A stretch of DNA of 64,000 nt, taken from Terrimonas ferruginea DSM 30193. Lineage in GTDB: Bacteria; Bacteroidota; Bacteroidia; Chitinophagales; Chitinophagaceae. The position numbers were made by a program, and so were the translations under genes. This document shows, in pieces, positions 44,132-53,606 of this stretch (positions within the stretch are counted from its first letter, which is position 1; each line of letters begins with the position of its first letter). The notes under the pieces were generated by a model. The model was given only the letters and a program-made list of their open reading frames with translations, searched no databases and was not told where the DNA came from. Location: NCBI RefSeq assembly GCF_000425585.1, contig NZ_AUDS01000014.1, positions 1 through 64,000 on the forward strand, written 5' to 3'.

Positions 44132-44974
44132 ATGAGAAAGATCCTCCTCGCTATCGACAGCCGGCAGGCCTCCTGGCCGGCACTGGACTTCGCCTGCTAC
44201 CTCGGAAAGCTCACACGCTCGCCGGTTACGGGCGTGTTCCTGCATCACCTCACCGACCGCGACGCCGGCCCGACCTCTGGTATATCAGATGATGTTTATC
44301 TCACAGATCATAATGTACGGCAGTTTGCAGATGCCTGCTGCCGCCGCGATCTGGCCGTTCGTATCCACCGTGACAAAGGTGATCCCGCGACAACCTTGTT
44401 CACGGAAACCAAAGCGGCAGATGTGTTGATCGTGGATCCTGAATTATCGTTCAACAAGCGCATCGAGGGAAGTGTTACTACCTTCGCAAAAGATGTGATC
44501 CGTCATACCGCCTGCCCGGTGCTGATCACGCCCCAGCGTCAATCACCACCGAAAGAAATTATTTTTACGAGCAATGGCACTGCCTCCTCCATGCTCTCCA
44601 TCAAACAACTCACCTATCTTTTTCCCGAATGGCATTCCATTCCGGTAAGAGTGATACAGGTAAATAAAAATGGTACGCCCGACTATGAAGAGCAATACCA
44701 TTTAAAAGAATGGTTGTCGCGACACTACCGGCAGTTATCATTTGAAACGGTAAAAGGGGATGCTGGTATGCGCTTTTTCGAACAACTATCCGGGTATACA
44801 GATAGCCTGCTTGTGCTCGGCGCATTCGGACGAACAGCCCTTTCAAGACTTTTCAAACGAAGTCATGCAAAACAAATGATAGTAGCCCTCCGGCAACCGG
44901 TGTTCATTGCTTACTACGAAGCCATCGAAGAAAAAGCCATAGAGGAAAACGAGTCCTTGTTTGCTACGGTTTAG
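44132..44974 (+). CDS. two-domain universal stress protein
   Basis: 280 aa with two tandem Usp folds (about 1-137 and 145-268). Starts MRKILLAIDSRQASWPALDF. In domain 1 the ATP-binding G-x2-G-x9-G(S/T) motif is degenerate (IEGSVTTFAKDVIRHTACPV); domain 2 has LVLGAFGRTALSRLFKRSH. Overlaps the 3' end of the P-type ATPase gene (convergent, 11 bp). Confidence 0.85.
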   Translation: MRKILLAIDSRQASWPALDFACYLGKLTRSPVTGVFLHHLTDRDAGPTSGISDDVYLTDHNVRQFADACCRRDLAVRIHRDKGDPATTLFTETKAADVLIVDPELSFNKRIEGSVTTFAKDVIRHTACPVLITPQRQSPPKEIIFTSNGTASSMLSIKQLTYLFPEWHSIPVRVIQVNKNGTPDYEEQYHLKEWLSRHYRQLSFETVKGDAGMRFFEQLSGYTDSLLVLGAFGRTALSRLFKRSHAKQMIVALRQPVFIAYYEAIEEKAIEENESLFATV

Positions 44975-47555
44975 CAGCGCCGCGGCGGCGTATCAATTTT
45001 TCCAATTCCACTGCCCAGAATATCAGGGTTGCGGCTCCGGTACAGATCAGCAACTCCTGCCAGGTAAGCGGTTGCGTGTGAAAAATTTTATTGAAGAACG
45101 GCAGATAAATAATACCCAGCTGTAATGCAAATGTTCCGGCAAGCGACCATAACATGGGTTTGTTAGAAAGTATGCCGATACTGAAAAGAGAATTGTATTC
45201 CGATCTTATTGCCATTACATGGAATAACTGACCAAAACATAAAACGGTAAATACCATCGTTTGCCAATGTGCGTCGCCAACATTTATCGACCATGCCTGT
45301 GTCACCAAGGTAATCCCTGCCAGGAATAATCCCGCCCATAACACATGCGCTCCCAACCCTCCGGCAAAAATACTTTCACCAGGTTTGCGTGGCGGTCGTT
45401 GCATGATTTGCCGCTCCGCTTTCTCCGCGGCCAACGCCAGTCCGGGTAAACCATCGGTCACCAGGTTGATCCATAAAATATGTATAGGCAACAGCGGTAC
45501 AGGCAGGCCGAATAATGGTGCGAGGAAGATCGTCCATATTTCTGCGGAATTGCCGGTAAGAATGTAGCGGATAAATTTCCGGATATTATCAAATATTCTC
45601 CTGCCTTCTTTAACAGCACCGACAATCGTTCCGAAATTATCATCGAGTAAGATCATGTGTGCCGCTTCTTTGGATACATCTGTTCCGGATATACCCATGG
45701 CTACACCGATATCGGCATGTTTCAATGCCGGCGCGTCATTCACCCCATCACCCGTCATCGCCACATACTGCTCTTTTTTTTGCAGCGCCCGGATGATGCG
45801 CAATTTTTGTTCGGGCGAAACGCGCGCATACACGCGCACCTGCTGCACGGTTTCGTCCAATTGCTCATCGGAAAGGGCTGCCAATTCTTTACCGGTCAAC
45901 GTGCGATCTTCCTCAGTGGCAATAATCCCCAGGCGCCCCGCGATAGTTGCGGCGGTTACGGGGTGGTCACCCGTGATCATAACGGGTGTGATGCCCGCGG
46001 AGCGGCACTCCTCTACGGCCTGCTTTGCTTCTTCCCGCGGCGGATCCATGAGACCAGCCATGCCCGTAATGCGGATCGACTGCTCTATCGAATCCGGTTG
46101 CGGATCATCCGGTTTGCTATCGAGTGTACGGATACCAAAACCAATCACACGTCTTCCGTTGGCCAACATCTCCTCCAATAACTCCGACCACTTTTCTTTC
46201 TCCTCGTTGTCAGATTTTTCCAATAATATTTCCATGGCCCCTTTGACAATTACAAAATAACCATCGCCATCCTGGTGAATGGTGCTCATTAATTTTCTTT
46301 CGGAATCAAAAGGAATTTCGCCCACGCGTGGATGCTGTTGTTCCAGTTCGTCTTTGGTAAAGCCTTTATCCGCTGCGTAATTGAAAAGAGCTGTTTCTGT
46401 AGGATCGCCGACAGATTCATCCTTGTCGTTTTTCGTTACATCATTGTTGAGCGCCATGCCTTTCATCAGCCATTGAAAATCTTCTTCGCCGGTTTCCGAC
46501 GTATTTTTTTCATCCAGTAAAAAATTCTTCCCGGCAACGGCTTCCACCGTCATCTGGTTAAGCGTAAGGGTACCGGTCTTGTCGGTGCAGATATAAGTGA
46601 TGGAACCCAATGTTTCAACGGCGGGCAACTTGCGGATGAGTGCATTTTTACGTACCATTTTTCGTGCGCCCAAAGCCAGGGAAATAGTAATGACGGCGGG
46701 CAGTGCCTCGGGCATGGCAGCAACGGCTAATGACAATGCGGTGAGCAGCATCACCACCGGATCTTCGCCACGCAGGTATCCGGTCAGGAACACGATCACG
46801 CAGATACCTAACACTACCCAGGCCAATGTGCGGCTGAAAGCGGCCAGGCGTTTTTGCAAAGGCGTTTGCGTACCCGGTTCCTGCAACAAACTGGCAATGC
46901 GTCCGAGCGCAGTGTCCATACCTGTTGCCACCACCACACCTTTGCCGCGCCCGTTGGTAACAAACGTGCCTTTGAAAGCCATATTGAGGATATCGCCCTG
47001 TGCCGGATCATTTTCATCAATGGGTTTCATGTCTTTATCCACGGCAACGGATTCGCCGGTGAGTGCAGATTCATTGATTTGTAAATGGCTGAGTTCGATG
47101 ATGCGCAGATCGGCGGGCACCAGGTCACCTGCTTCGAGCACGATGATATCGCCACGTACAATTTCGGCTGAGGGAATGGAGGCGGTATTGCCGTCACGCA
47201 AAACTTTCACGTTGGCCACGGCCATATTTTTCAAAGCCTCCATGGCCTTCTCGGCCCGGTATTCCTGCACAAAACCAACGATGGCATTGAGGAAAACAAT
47301 CACCACAATAATGATGGTATCGGTAAGATCACCGAGGATACCCGAGAGCACAGCGGCACCCATCAGGATAATGATCATGAGGTCTGCGAACTGCCGCAGG
47401 AACATCATCACCGGCGAGCGTTTGCGTGTGCCTTCCAGCTGGTTGGGGCCGTCGGCCGCCAGCCGTTTGCCGGCTTCAGCAACGGAAAGTCCACCGGCAC
47501 TGGCGCCGGTTTCTTTGAGTGCTTCTTCTGCGGAAAGTTGGTACCATTTGGTCAT
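44964..47555 (-). CDS. Ca2+-type cation-transporting P-type ATPase
   Basis: 863 aa from the ATG at 47555 (five codons upstream another ATG exists). P2A-type: cation ATPase N-terminal domain (YQLSAEEALKETGASAGGLS), TM pairs, LTGESVAVDK, CTDKTGTLTLNQMT with the phosphorylated Asp, MTGDGVNDAPALKHADIGVAM, and six C-terminal TM segments (ILTGNSAEIWTIFLAPLF, ILWINLVTDGLPGLALA). Likely exports Ca2+ or Mn2+. The AEIW...NLVTDGLP motifs fit PMR1/SERCA-type pumps. Confidence 0.93.
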   Translation of the reverse strand: MTKWYQLSAEEALKETGASAGGLSVAEAGKRLAADGPNQLEGTRKRSPVMMFLRQFADLMIIILMGAAVLSGILGDLTDTIIIVVIVFLNAIVGFVQEYRAEKAMEALKNMAVANVKVLRDGNTASIPSAEIVRGDIIVLEAGDLVPADLRIIELSHLQINESALTGESVAVDKDMKPIDENDPAQGDILNMAFKGTFVTNGRGKGVVVATGMDTALGRIASLLQEPGTQTPLQKRLAAFSRTLAWVVLGICVIVFLTGYLRGEDPVVMLLTALSLAVAAMPEALPAVITISLALGARKMVRKNALIRKLPAVETLGSITYICTDKTGTLTLNQMTVEAVAGKNFLLDEKNTSETGEEDFQWLMKGMALNNDVTKNDKDESVGDPTETALFNYAADKGFTKDELEQQHPRVGEIPFDSERKLMSTIHQDGDGYFVIVKGAMEILLEKSDNEEKEKWSELLEEMLANGRRVIGFGIRTLDSKPDDPQPDSIEQSIRITGMAGLMDPPREEAKQAVEECRSAGITPVMITGDHPVTAATIAGRLGIIATEEDRTLTGKELAALSDEQLDETVQQVRVYARVSPEQKLRIIRALQKKEQYVAMTGDGVNDAPALKHADIGVAMGISGTDVSKEAAHMILLDDNFGTIVGAVKEGRRIFDNIRKFIRYILTGNSAEIWTIFLAPLFGLPVPLLPIHILWINLVTDGLPGLALAAEKAERQIMQRPPRKPGESIFAGGLGAHVLWAGLFLAGITLVTQAWSINVGDAHWQTMVFTVLCFGQLFHVMAIRSEYNSLFSIGILSNKPMLWSLAGTFALQLGIIYLPFFNKIFHTQPLTWQELLICTGAATLIFWAVELEKLIRRRGAAKP

Positions 47556-47593
47556 GTGGAGGAAATGCAAAAAGCTGACCAGAGCACTAATGT

Positions 47594-47659
47594 GTTAATT
47601 TGAAGATTTGATAATTTGATAATTATTGCCAAATTGTCAAATCTTCAAATTGTCAAATT
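47594..47659. repeat. inverted 8-bp repeat arrays between esterase and ATPase genes
   Basis: On the minus strand the array starts within the last codons (AI) and TGA stop of the esterase gene: TTTGACAA, TTTGAAGA, TTTGACAA, TTTGGCAA, then the opposite type ATTATCAA, ATTATCAA, ATCTTCAA. The two halves can fold together. Confidence 0.75.
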
Positions 47660-48564
47660 GCCCTAAAAAAGTCCCACACGTATTGCGTGGCACTGAAATC
47701 CTGGCACACATTGCCGGTGCCCGTACCGCCGCCTGTGCCGGGCCAGGTATGACCACCGCCCTGTATTTTGATAAAAGTGACTTTGGCGCCGGAGCTGCCT
47801 CCGGCATAAACATATTGCGTAGCGGTACATCCGTCTGTGGGTACGCGATCCGGAATGGCCGTTGTCACCGGAGTATTGTTGCAATTATTGACCGCTACCC
47901 ATTTATTAACAGTTGCCTCCGCTCCAACAACGCGACCGCGGCACGGTATGCCAAAAATTGCGCCTCCATTGTATAATACACCCGGATCGTCAGTACCATT
48001 GATCAGCAGAGCCGATACCGGACTGCTGACTGAAAAACCCGGATACACCGGCTCCGCGATGGAAGCGATAACGGCAGCTATTCCCTTGATGCGTGTGGAG
48101 AGTCTGGAGGCCAGATAATGGCAGAAGATACCGCCGTTGGACACACCACAGGCAAACACTTTCGACGTGTTGATCGAATAATGTTGAGAAACAGCATCAA
48201 TCAATGCATTTACATACGCCACATCATCCTGCGACTGATCGATACAGCTTGCGTTGCGGCCATCGTTCCAGTTATCGTTGTATGCATCCGGGTATACCAC
48301 GATGAATTGATCGCGGTCAGCCAATGCATTGAAACCAAGTGGCACAACCGAGGCAGAACCTCCACCACCACCGCCATGAAATACAAATAATAAGGGAAAA
48401 GTTGTAGAAACATTTGCCGAAGGAGGAACATATACCTGATAAGTACGCTGAACGCCGTTTACGGTCAATTTACCATTCAGCGGAACAGTGTCATTTTGCT
48501 TATCCCTGCGGCAGCCTGCCGCAAAAAGCATGATCAAGGCAATACAATATAAACTATTACGCAT
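47653..48564 (-). CDS. lipoprotein esterase (LpqC/polyhydroxybutyrate depolymerase family)
   Basis: 303 aa from the ATG at 48564. Lipobox FAAGC (Cys18). Alpha/beta hydrolase: oxyanion HGGGGGG, nucleophile CGVSNGG (GxSxG form), acid GTDDPGVLY, catalytic His in GGGHTWPG. Members act on esters such as feruloyl groups or PHB oligomers. Substrate unknown. Upstream 217 bp hold a palindrome ATGTTTAAACAT (48593-48604). Confidence 0.87.
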   Translation of the reverse strand: MRNSLYCIALIMLFAAGCRRDKQNDTVPLNGKLTVNGVQRTYQVYVPPSANVSTTFPLLFVFHGGGGGGSASVVPLGFNALADRDQFIVVYPDAYNDNWNDGRNASCIDQSQDDVAYVNALIDAVSQHYSINTSKVFACGVSNGGIFCHYLASRLSTRIKGIAAVIASIAEPVYPGFSVSSPVSALLINGTDDPGVLYNGGAIFGIPCRGRVVGAEATVNKWVAVNNCNNTPVTTAIPDRVPTDGCTATQYVYAGGSSGAKVTFIKIQGGGHTWPGTGGGTGTGNVCQDFSATQYVWDFFRAI

Positions 48565-48781
48565 GTGCAACATAGACTCCGATTAAAGTATGATGTTTAA
48601 ACATGAATAAAAAATAAGATCAATAAGCTCCGGGTATTCCCTGATTTATTGATTTACAGGGTGAAGTATTTCCCAACAAAATTGGACAGGCAGCTCTTTG
48701 GCATTATTTTCCCACCTATTACTACAGCCACCGCGACGAATTTTGTCCAACTTCCCCTTACCATTGCTCTAAATGTAAATT

Positions 48782-49651
48782 ATGGAAAAGTTTTCTATAC
48801 AACAGACTTATGCCCTGCATGAATGTATACAGATCGCTTCGCAGCGGGAGGTAGACGTGTGGGTTACGGGTGAACGAAACGGTGCCAGGGAACTGGTGGC
48901 GGAAGCTATTCATCATTTCAGTCCGCGCCGCCGGCATCCTTTTATCGTTATAGAATGCAATCGCCTCGGCGAAAATAACCTGCACATTGAACTCACGCGG
49001 CCTGTAAACAGGAATATCAGTGGTTTGATCCATTCTCATCCGGAACTATTGGATAACCTGAAAGGCTGTACCGTCTTCCTTAAATACGGCGCTATGATAT
49101 CGCAGGAAACTCTCTCGAAGCTCGTCACCACACTGGTGGAGCGGACCAAAGCCAGGATTATCTTCGATGGTCCGGCAGAAGCTCCGGCAGCGGGTGATGC
49201 GGACAGCAATTACCTGCTGATACGGCTACCGATATTGAGCCATTGCGAAGAAGACATCGTATTCTTTGCACATCTCTTTTTGAAGCGGGCCAATCATGAC
49301 TTTGATAAAAACATTACCGGTTTTTCCGAAGAGGTCATCCCCCTGCTGCTGCAATATCCCTGGCCCGGGCATCTGCCCGAACTGCGCCAGATGATCAGGC
49401 AGGCAGTGTTTCTTACTCCGGATGGAGAACAAATAACCACACCGGTAATGCCGGATGAACTGAGGATCGGTCAGCATGCCAACCGCGCCAACGTGTTGAA
49501 AGAAGTAACCAACCAGGCTGAATATGATCTGATCATGCAGACCCTGCAGCAGACTCGCTATAATAAAAAACAGGCAGCACAATTGCTGAAAATAAGCAGG
49601 AAGACACTGTACAGCAAATTGAAAAAACTCTCGCTGCCATCGTCTACTTAA
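48782..49651 (+). CDS. degenerate NtrC-type AAA+ regulator with Fis-type HTH
   Basis: 289 aa. Aligns with the sigma-54 activator fold but the ATPase is broken: the GESGTGKE Walker A reads GERNGARE, the GAFTGA loop is missing, and Walker B reads CTVFLKYG instead of GTLFLDEI. The YPWPGHLPELRQMI helix and the C-terminal Fis-type HTH (YNKKQAAQLLKISRKTLYSK) are intact. So it can probably bind DNA but not remodel sigma-54. No receiver or PAS domain. Monocistronic. Confidence 0.85.
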   Translation: MEKFSIQQTYALHECIQIASQREVDVWVTGERNGARELVAEAIHHFSPRRRHPFIVIECNRLGENNLHIELTRPVNRNISGLIHSHPELLDNLKGCTVFLKYGAMISQETLSKLVTTLVERTKARIIFDGPAEAPAAGDADSNYLLIRLPILSHCEEDIVFFAHLFLKRANHDFDKNITGFSEEVIPLLLQYPWPGHLPELRQMIRQAVFLTPDGEQITTPVMPDELRIGQHANRANVLKEVTNQAEYDLIMQTLQQTRYNKKQAAQLLKISRKTLYSKLKKLSLPSST

Positions 49652-49822
49652 TCTGTTACGCAAACGCACTAGGCGTGTGTAAAGTTGACCACGTTGTTAT
49701 GCCCGCGCAGTAAGCTCTTTTTTATAACCCAAAGATTATCATGTAACTGGCTTTTCCTTTACTGACGGCATGTGCTTTGACCTGTTACACTATAAAATAT
49801 TTTATCAAAAAAACACACAGAT

Positions 49823-50365
49823 ATGCCAACCACAAAAGCCAACACAGGTAAGCAGAAAAACGCCGGAAGCGAACAGCTCGAAGAATTTTTCATCGATGCC
49901 CTGAAAGACATTTATTGGGCGGAAAAACATCTCACCAAAGCGCTTCCCAAGATGCAGAAGGCCGCCACCACTTCGCAACTGCAAAGTGCAATCAAGGAAC
50001 ATATCGGCCAAACGGAAGAGCATATTTCCAGGCTGGAACAGGTCTTTGAAATGCTCGGCAAGAAAGCCCAGGCAAAAAAATGTGATGCAATGGAAGGCCT
50101 GATCAAAGAAGGGGAATCCATTGTTGAAGAAACAGAAGAAGGCAGCCTCACACGCGATGTAGCAATCATTATGGCTGCGCAAAAAGTGGAACACTATGAA
50201 ATTGCAACCTATGGAGGACTGGCACAATTAGCCATGACTATGGGTTATGACGAAGTATCCGCGGTACTTGCACAGACATTGGAGGAAGAAAAACAAACGG
50301 ATGCCAATCTTACCGCCATTGCCGAAAATAACATCAACTGGGAAGCAGAACAGGAAGATGAATAA
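49823..50365 (+). CDS. YciE/YciF ferritin-like protein (DUF892)
   Basis: 180 aa. DUF892 four-helix ferritin-like fold: EEFFIDALKDIYWAEKHLTK, AIKEHIGQTEEHISRLEQVF, CDAMEGLIKEGESI, AAQKVEHYEIATYGGLAQLA with Glu and His ligands for a di-iron site. Linked to stress response in other bacteria. Ends at the terminator at 50378. Confidence 0.92.
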   Translation: MPTTKANTGKQKNAGSEQLEEFFIDALKDIYWAEKHLTKALPKMQKAATTSQLQSAIKEHIGQTEEHISRLEQVFEMLGKKAQAKKCDAMEGLIKEGESIVEETEEGSLTRDVAIIMAAQKVEHYEIATYGGLAQLAMTMGYDEVSAVLAQTLEEEKQTDANLTAIAENNINWEAEQEDE

Positions 50366-50377
50366 GCATTGTGTACG

Positions 50378-50405
50378 AAAGGAGGGCTTTACGCCCTCCT
50401 TTTAC
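50378..50405. terminator. bidirectional intrinsic terminator
   Basis: Ten-base-pair stem AAAGGAGGGC (50378-50387), loop TTTAC, GCCCTCCTTT (50393-50402), with T on one side and A on the other. Serves the yciE-type gene and the convergent DoxD gene. Confidence 0.88.
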
Positions 50406-51370
50406 TTATCAATAGTTGCGGTCCACTCCAGACCACTTACGTCAATCAGCCTGAGCACATAATTACCCCGGGGCATCCACACGTCTTTAAATCTCAGAAC
50501 CGCCTTCGCTCCCAGCGGAATAACCAGGCTGTACTTACTGCCTTTTACCTTCGCTACGTAACTATTGACGATCGAAGCAGCCGATAGCCCTGCCCCGGTC
50601 TTTGAAAAAACTATTTCACCTTTATCGTTTTCAATTTGAACACCAATCAGGAAAGATCCGTATACATCCGCGCCTTCTGTACGCTGAATTTCAAACACCA
50701 GTTCGCCTTTTTGTATCCGGGCATTACTTATCTCAAGCACCGGCCTGATCGATCCATTGTGCAAAGTACCCCAAACACCTCCGTGAAAATATTGATTGGT
50801 AAACAATGTAAGGAAGGTGATCACTATAGCGCCGGTTATTACCAGTTTTTTATTCTGCAGGGGAATGCTTTGCCGGTAAAAGAAGCGCCTTCCACGACCA
50901 AAAATATGGTCCAAAGAAACAGGACCACCACCAGCCACAAAAACGGTAAATCCCGCAGCAATACCCAATACGCCGATCTGCCATTCATCCAGGCAAGTAG
51001 TACCGAGCCATCCTGCACCCAGTAAAATACCCGCCGCGAGCGATACCACCAGCACACTCATCCATCGCGTCATCAATCCGAACATAAAACACAACCCCGC
51101 TATGGCTTCTGCGATGGTAAAGACCCACATCGACCTATGCAGCAAATCCGGATGAGAGACCAGGTATTGAATGATTGGTTTTATTCCTAATGCCTGCGGC
51201 AGAAAATGATTGAATTTTTCACCGATATATCCCGGCGCATCAGGATCCAGTTTATTTTCGAGAACAAGACGGCGCCAGAAGGCGGAGAAGTAAGTCCATC
51301 CCGTTACCAGACGAAGGGACAGCACGATGAGACCGGCCGGTGTTGCCGGAGTGGTAAATTCTTTTTGCAT
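50402..51370 (-). CDS. DoxD/DoxA-type (TQO small subunit) membrane protein
   Basis: 322 aa. N-terminal DoxX/DoxD-like membrane domain (about 10-190, SLRLVTGWTYFSAFWRRLVL, AIAGLCFMFGLMTRWMSVLV) with four helices and LDEWQIGVLGIAAGFTVF, then a hydrophobic helix and a C-terminal beta domain (about 215-322) like thiosulfate:quinone oxidoreductase subunit DoxA. The two subunits are fused. Thiosulfate oxidation is only a family-based guess. Confidence 0.82.
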   Translation of the reverse strand: MQKEFTTPATPAGLIVLSLRLVTGWTYFSAFWRRLVLENKLDPDAPGYIGEKFNHFLPQALGIKPIIQYLVSHPDLLHRSMWVFTIAEAIAGLCFMFGLMTRWMSVLVVSLAAGILLGAGWLGTTCLDEWQIGVLGIAAGFTVFVAGGGPVSLDHIFGRGRRFFYRQSIPLQNKKLVITGAIVITFLTLFTNQYFHGGVWGTLHNGSIRPVLEISNARIQKGELVFEIQRTEGADVYGSFLIGVQIENDKGEIVFSKTGAGLSAASIVNSYVAKVKGSKYSLVIPLGAKAVLRFKDVWMPRGNYVLRLIDVSGLEWTATIDK

Positions 51371-51416
51371 GTTTGATAATTGAATGAGAGAATAAATTGT
51401 CTGTGCATTTATTCTC

Positions 51417-51746
51417 TCATATCCTCAAACAGCGGTTCCGCAAAAAAACAGGGCAATGTTCCGGTGACTGGATTGCCCGCGACTGCAAAGGCATCACATT
51501 GTATGCCCGCAGAACACCAACAGCAACAGTTGCATTGTATGTTGAGATACGGGCAACCTGCACATTCTTTTTTTCGTTGGCAACAGGTACGGCACAAACA
51601 ACAGCAGGTTTTGAAAACCGGACATCCGTAACCGGCACTCCCACCAGTCGCTTAGTCTCGCGGCGTAGCGCACAGGGAATACTGATCCATACTGCCAATA
51701 TGATCAGCGTTATCCGGATAAATATATGTGCAGATCGTTTTATCAT
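51417..51746 (-). CDS. possible small membrane-anchored protein
   Basis: 109 aa. N-terminal hydrophobic helix (HIFIRITLIILAVWISIPC) and a mixed tail ending in VFLRNRCLRI. Its ATG overlaps the stop of the metallopeptidase gene (ATGA), which suggests coupling. Similar short proteins with this end style occur in Bacteroidota, but I cannot name a family. The opposite strand also has an open frame, so caution is needed. Confidence 0.45.
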   Translation of the reverse strand: MIKRSAHIFIRITLIILAVWISIPCALRRETKRLVGVPVTDVRFSKPAVVCAVPVANEKKNVQVARISTYNATVAVGVLRAYNVMPLQSRAIQSPEHCPVFLRNRCLRI

Positions 51747-53038
51747 TTAGCCGTCGTAAAGTCTAATACATAAGGAACCAGTCGTGTGCCATCGGCCATT
51801 CTGAAATTAGCCGTGATTACAAACTGGTATCGACGCCCCGGTTGCAACTCCGCATCGAAGCTCCAACTCTGGCCATCTTCCGACCACACCCGGCCCGCAG
51901 CCGGAATCTTCGGGCAATAGTCCTCACCCAGCGGTCCGAAATCAATACCCGTATTGTGTTTATTCATCGGCTTTGAAAAACGTAAAGTGAATTTTTGTAC
52001 ACCCGCAGGAATATTTACCGTTCCGCTACTTAAGGGCAATACTTCCACTATTTTCGGACGCTTGCTTTCATAGACCGCAAGTAATGCTTCGTACGGTTTA
52101 TCGAAGTATCCCGAACGATTCATGAATGAAGTAACTACGCTGTCATTCCCATAATCCATTTCGATCATTTCCGCAATCGCACGTTTTTTATCAGCTGCAT
52201 TTGTATAATAAGTCTCGGCAGTGCGATAGCCGATATAATAACCAAGGTCCCGTTCTTTCAATTCATTGCGGTTAGTACCCCATATCCAATTATACATTCT
52301 GTCGGGATAAAAAATATCCTCCTGGAATTTTTGCTTTACGCGTTGTTCATTTTGCGCAGCAAAAACAAAGGATGGTGTAGTGGAGGGTTTGCCGGTGGCC
52401 AGGCAGGAAACAAACTCTGCTACTCCTTCATACAAACTATTCGCCAGCAGATGATCGTAAGGCAGCTTTTGTTGCGTGTGCACATACTCGTGCGTACACA
52501 ACAAATCGATCGTTTCAGCGGGATGATAGCTGTGATAATAGGTACGGAAAAAATCAGGCAGCCCGGTGGTATCGATGGATCGTCCGCTCAGCGCCATTTC
52601 CACGCCGATTAACACCTTTCCATCACTGATAGTACCATTGGTACGGAAAGCACCCACCGCAAAATAAACGGGAGAAGGGCGCAAAGCCGGATAGATAGCC
52701 TGCAACTTTCCGATGGCCGTTTTGATCTGCTTTATTTGCGCAGTCGTTGGTTTACTGGTTGGACGAAGAGAGGCCCAAAATGCCGGATAAAGCCGGATAG
52801 CATCCAGGTAATCTTTTGCTTCATAACGGCGAACCTGCCGGAGGGCTTTCAGTCCGGGCGATGCTTTATCAAGGTAAAGTTCCTGTAGATATTTTTGTTG
52901 GAGCAGCGTATCCGGGGTACTCCTGATTTTGTCGTACGCCTGCCAGAAATGGTCGACATCCGTCGAAACAATCACCGGCTGCTGGGCCCGTACAGATAAG
53001 GTCATCAACAGCAGGATAACACAAGAAATTCTAAACAT
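51743..53038 (-). CDS. secreted metallopeptidase-like protein (GldB/DUF2268-like)
   Basis: 431 aa. Signal peptide 1-18. Central zincin motif HEYVHTQQ (HExxH) followed by EGVAEF, which fits the third ligand. C-terminal 90 residues are an Ig-like Big_5-type domain (TLRFSKPMNKHNTGIDFGPL). The N-terminal part resembles gliding-lipoprotein GldB/DUF2268 proteins. Function unknown. Confidence 0.82.
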   Translation of the reverse strand: MFRISCVILLLMTLSVRAQQPVIVSTDVDHFWQAYDKIRSTPDTLLQQKYLQELYLDKASPGLKALRQVRRYEAKDYLDAIRLYPAFWASLRPTSKPTTAQIKQIKTAIGKLQAIYPALRPSPVYFAVGAFRTNGTISDGKVLIGVEMALSGRSIDTTGLPDFFRTYYHSYHPAETIDLLCTHEYVHTQQKLPYDHLLANSLYEGVAEFVSCLATGKPSTTPSFVFAAQNEQRVKQKFQEDIFYPDRMYNWIWGTNRNELKERDLGYYIGYRTAETYYTNAADKKRAIAEMIEMDYGNDSVVTSFMNRSGYFDKPYEALLAVYESKRPKIVEVLPLSSGTVNIPAGVQKFTLRFSKPMNKHNTGIDFGPLGEDYCPKIPAAGRVWSEDGQSWSFDAELQPGRRYQFVITANFRMADGTRLVPYVLDFTTAK

Positions 53039-53145
53039 AAGCGCTAAGATATAGTCCGTTCATTGATAACCGTCTTCATCACCTGTTAAAATCCTTTCTG
53101 CAACGCGGTTGTTTTAATATTTCCCAAACGTATATAATGAATTAT

Positions 53146-53153
53146 TATTTTTG
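53146..53153 (+). promoter_or_regulatory. -7 promoter box TATTTTTG of the metal-efflux operon
   Basis: Exact TAnnTTTG match only 5 bp before the ATG at 53159, so the mRNA would be nearly leaderless or start at a later ATG (53180 or 53189). Confidence 0.5.
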
Positions 53154-53158
53154 CACCC

Positions 53159-53479
53159 ATGCGGTATTTCGCTTCATTTATGGCTTTCATGATGCTTGCA
53201 TTGAGCATATTGCCTTGCCGGGACAATCCGGGATCGGAGCCGTCTGCCGCCATTTATACGCTTTCCTCCCAGCACGACCCGCATCAGCACGAAGATCATA
53301 AAGACGTTTGTTCGCCTTTATGCAGTTGCGCCTGCTGTGCCACGAGTTCGGTCACGGCTCCGGCTATCGAATTTACCACCGCGGCAGTACACCATCATCC
53401 CGGTATCTGCGGGTTCCGCTCAGGTTCTCTTCGCCAGATGGCCATTCCCGTATGGCAACCTCCTCAATTGATCAGTTGA
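53159..53479 (+). CDS. DUF6660-type small periplasmic protein
   Basis: 106 aa. Signal peptide ending near ILPC, then His-rich HDPHQHEDHKD and Cys-rich VCSPLCSCACC segments, and IPVWQPPQLIS at the end, the pattern of DUF6660 proteins encoded before CzcA pumps in Bacteroidota. The His/Cys clusters can bind metal; a role as sensor or metal carrier is likely. Confidence 0.8.
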   Translation: MRYFASFMAFMMLALSILPCRDNPGSEPSAAIYTLSSQHDPHQHEDHKDVCSPLCSCACCATSSVTAPAIEFTTAAVHHHPGICGFRSGSLRQMAIPVWQPPQLIS

Positions 53480-53531
53480 TCCTTTCTACCGATGCCGGTT
53501 GCGTGAACCGGTAATTATTCCCGTTTACTTT

Positions 53532-53567
53532 CCTGATCCGGACAAACTGTATATACAGGTCGTCAGG
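53532..53567 (+). promoter_or_regulatory. nested palindromes before czcA
   Basis: CTGTATATACAG (53547-53558) is a perfect 12-bp palindrome inside outer arms CCTGA (53532-53536) and TCAGG (53563-53567). Possible operator or RNA hairpin 40 bp before the ATG of the pump gene. Confidence 0.35.
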
Positions 53568-53606
53568 CCTTTTATTATGGTATGCCCGGTGACATAAACT
53601 GTTATT

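Noticed and set aside
46597-47598. 333-codon open frame antisense to the Ca-type ATPase
   Set aside because: Ser/Ala/Thr-rich low-complexity mirror of the ATPase gene; no domain.
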